Below, one piece after another: positions 60,997 through 64,000 of a stretch of 64,000 nucleotides of DNA; position 1 is the stretch's first letter, and each line of letters opens with the position of its first letter. The notes under the pieces are model-generated. The model was not told the DNA's origin. It saw only the letters and a program-made list of their open reading frames with translations, and ran no database searches. The translations under genes were made by a program, and so were the position numbers. The stretch covers positions 3,782,001 through 3,846,000 of the forward strand of contig NZ_CP088298.1 of assembly GCF_021117425.1 (NCBI RefSeq). The letters are read 5' to 3'. The stretch is from Brevibacterium zhoupengii. Its GTDB lineage: Bacteria; Actinomycetota; Actinomycetes; Actinomycetales; Brevibacteriaceae.

Positions 60997-61905
60997 ATGG
61001 AAACAGCAATCACTACTGACCAGCTGACAAAGCGCTACGGATCCCGCACTGCCGTGGCCGATCTCAACCTCCGCGTCCCCGAAGGCTGCGTCTACGGCTT
61101 CCTCGGTCCCAACGGCTCCGGCAAGTCGACGACGATGAAGATGCTGCTCTCACTCGTGCGCCCGACGGCCGGCGAGGTCCGCATCCTCGGCAGACCGATG
61201 ACTCGACAGACCAGACGCAGCCTGCTCGGCCAGATCGGTTCCCTCATCGAGTCTCCGCCCGGATATGCCCACCTCACTGGCCAGGAGAACATGCAAATGG
61301 TGGGTCGACTCCTCGACCTCCCGCCGCACCAGATCGATTGGGCCGTCGACACCGTCCACCTCCGCAGGCAGATGTCCAAGCGCGTCCGCGACTACTCCCT
61401 GGGTATGAAGCAGCGCCTCGGTATCGCAATGGCCCTGGCCAGAGCGCCGAGGGTCCTCATCCTTGACGAACCGACCAACGGCCTCGACCCGGCCGGGATC
61501 GAGGAGATCAGAGATCTTCTCCGCACCCTCGCCGAGGCCGGTGTGACGGTCATGGTATCTAGTCACCTTCTCGGCGAGATCGACAAAACCGCAACCGTCC
61601 TAGGCATCGTTTCCGATGGCCGGATGATCTTCCAAGGTTCACGGCAACAGCTATTGGCGGAGTCGACACCTGATGTCCTCATCCGCTGCTCGAACCCCGC
61701 TGATGCCCGAGCTGCGGTGGAGGGGCTTCAGCAACATCCTGTACTGCACGATGCAATGCTCAGGATCACCAACCTCGGCGAGGAGGCGACAGCAAGAGTC
61801 GTTTCGAGCCTGGTCGAAGCCAACATCGATATCTTCGAGGTCCGCAGGGACGAGCAGTCGCTCGAGGACATCTTCAAGAGCCTGACAGCAGGGGCAGGGT
61901 TATGA
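60997..61905 (+). CDS. ABC transporter ATP-binding protein (BcrA/antibiotic-resistance type)
   Basis: The 302-residue ATPase has Walker A 'GPNGSGKST', Q-loop 'GQIGSLIESPPGYAHLTGQENM', signature 'YSLGMKQRLGIAMAL' and Walker B 'VLILDEPTNGL'. The 'SLIESPPGYAHLTGQEN' segment and the ~90-residue C-terminal extension are typical of BcrA/SpaF-type bacitracin/lantibiotic transporters. Two permease genes follow. GAGG precedes ATG 60997. Confidence 0.9.
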   Translation: METAITTDQLTKRYGSRTAVADLNLRVPEGCVYGFLGPNGSGKSTTMKMLLSLVRPTAGEVRILGRPMTRQTRRSLLGQIGSLIESPPGYAHLTGQENMQMVGRLLDLPPHQIDWAVDTVHLRRQMSKRVRDYSLGMKQRLGIAMALARAPRVLILDEPTNGLDPAGIEEIRDLLRTLAEAGVTVMVSSHLLGEIDKTATVLGIVSDGRMIFQGSRQQLLAESTPDVLIRCSNPADARAAVEGLQQHPVLHDAMLRITNLGEEATARVVSSLVEANIDIFEVRRDEQSLEDIFKSLTAGAGL

Positions 61906-62654
61906 GAAGCATCATCGGCAATGAATTCGCGAAGATGCGGCACCTGTGGATCGCTCCGATTGCTATGGTCATGCCGCTGGGAATCGCAGGGATGACGGCC
62001 TTTCGCGGCCTCGCCTCGGGTATGCTCGGGCACCTCGATGACCCCGAAGGTCTCGGCTGGAAGTTACTGCTCGCCGGCCTCGGGCTCTCGGTCAGCCTCA
62101 TCTCGCCGCTCATCATCGCCGTCCTCGCCAGCAGGCTGGTCGACATCGAGCACGCGGGCAACGGCTGGCTGCTGTCGTCGACAGCCTGTGAGACACCGGG
62201 CTCACTGTGCCGGGCAAAGTTCGCCTCGCTGGGACTCATCGTCACAGCGGCCACGGTGCTGCAGAGTCTCCTTCTCATCGGGATGGGGTTGAGCATCGGC
62301 ATTACGTCACCGTTTCCCGGCGAGCACTGGCTTGTCTTCACCTGTGCGGCCGTGACGATCAACCTCTGCGTGCTCGCGTTCCAGATTGTGCTGTCGGCGA
62401 CGGTCGAAAACCAGATCGTGTGCTTAGGCGTTGCTGTGCTCGGTGTATTCATCGCCGTCTTCGCTCCGGCGCTGCCCGGATTGTTGCAGCTCATCACACC
62501 GTGGGGCTACTACGAACTGGCGCGCGCAGCGGACTATGTCGGTACCGACCTCGTCTATCTCGACATCCCCCGCCTCCCCGTCCTCGGCCAGGCAGTGGTC
62601 GTCACCGTTGCGTTCACTCTCATCACCGCCCGCTTCGATCGACAGGAGGCTTGA
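61902..62654 (+). CDS. ABC-2-type permease subunit 1
   Basis: The 250-residue membrane protein has about six spans. It overlaps the ATPase gene by four bases (ATGA). The N-terminal 'IGNEFAKMRHLWIAPIAMVMPLGIAGM' pattern, a cytoplasmic helix then span 1, is typical of lantibiotic-immunity permeases (SpaE/MutE-like). Confidence 0.85.
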   Translation: MRSIIGNEFAKMRHLWIAPIAMVMPLGIAGMTAFRGLASGMLGHLDDPEGLGWKLLLAGLGLSVSLISPLIIAVLASRLVDIEHAGNGWLLSSTACETPGSLCRAKFASLGLIVTAATVLQSLLLIGMGLSIGITSPFPGEHWLVFTCAAVTINLCVLAFQIVLSATVENQIVCLGVAVLGVFIAVFAPALPGLLQLITPWGYYELARAADYVGTDLVYLDIPRLPVLGQAVVVTVAFTLITARFDRQEA

Positions 62655-62655
62655 G

Positions 62656-63423
62656 ATGAGACACCTGCACACTGAGTTCATGAAGTTGCGACGCTCCCTG
62701 AGTTGGCCGGTCGTGGTTCTCCTTCCCCTCATTGCCGTCGCCTCCGGTGCCATCGGCACACTCAGCACCGAGCAGGGGGCGTCGGAGGGGTGGCACACGC
62801 TATGGATCCGGTCGATCGGCTTCTACGGCATGGCTCTGCTGCCGGTCGGCATCGCCATCCTGGCGGCTCTGGTGTGGCGGGTCGAGCACCGCAACGGCAA
62901 TTGGAACGCGCTCATGTCCGGCGCCTCACCAACCTGGTGCATCGTGGTCGGCAAGGCCGGTGTGGTGGCTGTCTTAGCCGGAATCATGCAGGTGGCCTTG
63001 CTTCTCACCGTCATCGTCTTCGGCACGATCGTATTCGGGTTGCCAAGGTTCTTGCCGTGGGAGTACTTTCTCAGCAGCATTCTCGTCATCATCGCCTGTG
63101 TGCCGATCGCAGCGATTCAGTCGGGACTGTCGATGTTCATCCGTTCGTTCGCGGCCCCTGTGGCGATCGCGCTGGCAGCGACCGGCATCTCGACAGTTGC
63201 CCTGCTGGTCGGGTCCACAGGTGCTGTTGTGTCTCCGTATGCGCTGGCAACATATGCCACTCAGCTCGGCACATCGCTGGTCGGTGGAGACAACACCTCG
63301 TTCGATGCTGCGTCGGTCTCATTAGCAAGTGCGAGCCTGGTCATCGCGGTTTCGGCGCTGTCGACGTTCCTCATCATGGTTGTCTCGACGTTCGCGCTCA
63401 ACCGCGTGGACACACGTGTCTGA
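62656..63423 (+). CDS. ABC-2-type permease subunit 2
   Basis: From ATG 62656 (GGAGG six bases upstream, immediately after the previous stop) the product is 255 residues with about six spans and the N-terminus 'HTEFMKLRRSLSWPVVVLLPL'. It resembles the partner permease of immunity-type ABC systems (SpaG/MutG). The longer frame from 62431 overlaps subunit 1 and is not conserved. Confidence 0.86.
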   Translation: MRHLHTEFMKLRRSLSWPVVVLLPLIAVASGAIGTLSTEQGASEGWHTLWIRSIGFYGMALLPVGIAILAALVWRVEHRNGNWNALMSGASPTWCIVVGKAGVVAVLAGIMQVALLLTVIVFGTIVFGLPRFLPWEYFLSSILVIIACVPIAAIQSGLSMFIRSFAAPVAIALAATGISTVALLVGSTGAVVSPYALATYATQLGTSLVGGDNTSFDAASVSLASASLVIAVSALSTFLIMVVSTFALNRVDTRV

Positions 63424-63493
63424 GGCCCACCTCGGCGGTTAGTCGGCACAGGGAGCATTCCTCTGATGCGCCTCGGGCAGAGCCTCTGCCAGA

Positions 63494-63536
63494 TGAGTCG
63501 GCAGCGGCCTTCAATGCGAAGACCGCTGCCGACTCA
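63494..63536. terminator. bidirectional terminator
   Basis: 14-bp perfect arms TGAGTCGGCAGCGG (63494-63507) and complement (63523-63536), between the ABC permease (+) and the dehydrogenase (-). Confidence 0.85.
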
Positions 63537-63544
63537 GACAACAG

Positions 63545-64000
63545 TCACTCGGACTTCGTATCCGTCTCCGCGACGTCCAATTGACCGTCCCGGCTGAACC
63601 GGCGCAGTTGGGTCACATGACTCGGGTTGAGCTCGGCGACGTTCGAGACCTGAAGCAGCTTCATCGTCCGCTCGACCTGTTCGCTGAGGATCGCGATCGT
63701 GCGATCGACGCCTTCCCGACCACCGGCCATGAGTCCGTAGAGATAGGCACGGCCGATGAGCGTGAAGTCCGCACCCAAGGCCATGGAGGCGACGATGTCG
63801 GCACCATTGCGGATACCCGTGTCGACGATGACCTCAAGATCCTGACCGACTTCCTTGGCCACCGAGGGCAGCAGCTCGAAGGGAACCGGGGCGCGGTCGA
63901 GCTGGCGCCCGCCGTGGTTCGACAGCACAATGGCGTCGACGCCGAGGTCGGCAAGCTTCCTGGCATCGGCGACGGTCTGGACGCCCTTGATGGCGAGCTT
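63545..64000 (-). CDS. FMN-dependent alpha-hydroxy-acid dehydrogenase, C-terminal part (runs off the window)
   Basis: The last ~150 codons are visible. The active-site His and the FMN phosphate region read '[14 protein letters not shown]' and '[38 protein letters not shown]', matching lactate/glycolate oxidase-type enzymes (LldD, mandelate dehydrogenase). The N-terminus lies beyond 64000. An acidic tail ends the protein. Confidence 0.9.
   Translation of the reverse strand, partial: KLAIKGVQTVADARKLADLGVDAIVLSNHGGRQLDRAPVPFELLPSVAKEVGQDLEVIVDTGIRNGADIVASMALGADFTLIGRAYLYGLMAGGREGVDRTIAILSEQVERTMKLLQVSNVAELNPSHVTQLRRFSRDGQLDVAETDTKSE

Overview
The window is high-GC DNA with many GTG/TTG starts. 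It also carries an HspR-type dnaK-grpE-dnaJ-hspR operon, a Bpa/DUF2587 proteasome activator and two LPRTG-anchored wall proteins. Together these point to an actinobacterium. Gene content and style fit the Micrococcales, and Brevibacterium is my best guess, but this is inference; no rRNA or other marker is present to settle it.

Layout. (1) 0.3-2 kb: a PiT phosphate permease with a coupled small membrane protein. (2) 2.2-6.9 kb: a beta-alanine / malonate-semialdehyde type catabolic pair (class III aminotransferase and CoA-acylating semialdehyde dehydrogenase) divergent from a PucR activator. (3) 6.9-20.4 kb: what looks like a complete trans-4-hydroxy-L-proline catabolic island. It has an AgcS symporter with a frameshifted universal-stress gene in front, an alpha-ketoglutarate-semialdehyde-type dehydrogenase, a polar amino-acid ABC importer, two SDRs, a proline-racemase-family epimerase, a DapA-family deaminase, a D-amino-acid oxidase-like flavoprotein, a GntR/FCD regulator and a third SDR. 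A shared box, ATTGTNTGACAAT, recurs at five places upstream of these units and probably defines the GntR regulon. (4) 20.5-21.8 kb: decayed IS3-family transposase next to tRNA-Ser(GCU). (5) 22.2-26.7 kb: a TTG-started LytR-CpsA-Psr wall-polymer ligase coupled to a large FAD/NAD(P)-binding protein. (6) 26.8-32.9 kb: YhgE/Pip protein and an MMPL transporter carrying a C-terminal degenerate ABC-ATPase-like domain, divergent from a TetR repressor with tandem operators. (7) 33-38 kb: an internally duplicated unknown protein, a C45-type autoproteolytic amidohydrolase with an MBL hydrolase, an APC permease and tRNA-Ser(UGA). (8) 38.3-48.8 kb: a maltokinase-like pseudokinase with a long disordered tail, threonine deaminase, quinone reductase, Bpa, a conserved unknown, two Cof-type HAD phosphatases, seryl-tRNA synthetase and a DAG-kinase-family lipid kinase. 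(9) 49-52.8 kb: two paralogous LPRTG surface proteins. (10) 52.9-57.4 kb: the dnaK heat-shock operon under HAIR-type control. (11) 57.5-63.4 kb: an MFS exporter, then a two-component system and an ABC transporter with two permeases resembling peptide-antibiotic resistance modules. (12) The window ends inside an FMN-dependent alpha-hydroxy-acid dehydrogenase.

The most interesting signals are the five-site palindromic regulon of the hydroxyproline island, the MMPL/ABC-like fusion, the maltokinase pseudokinase, a usp-symporter 'fusion' that is really a frameshift, short tandem repeats that start on or just after stop codons, and a perfect-looking 44-bp palindrome between convergent genes.
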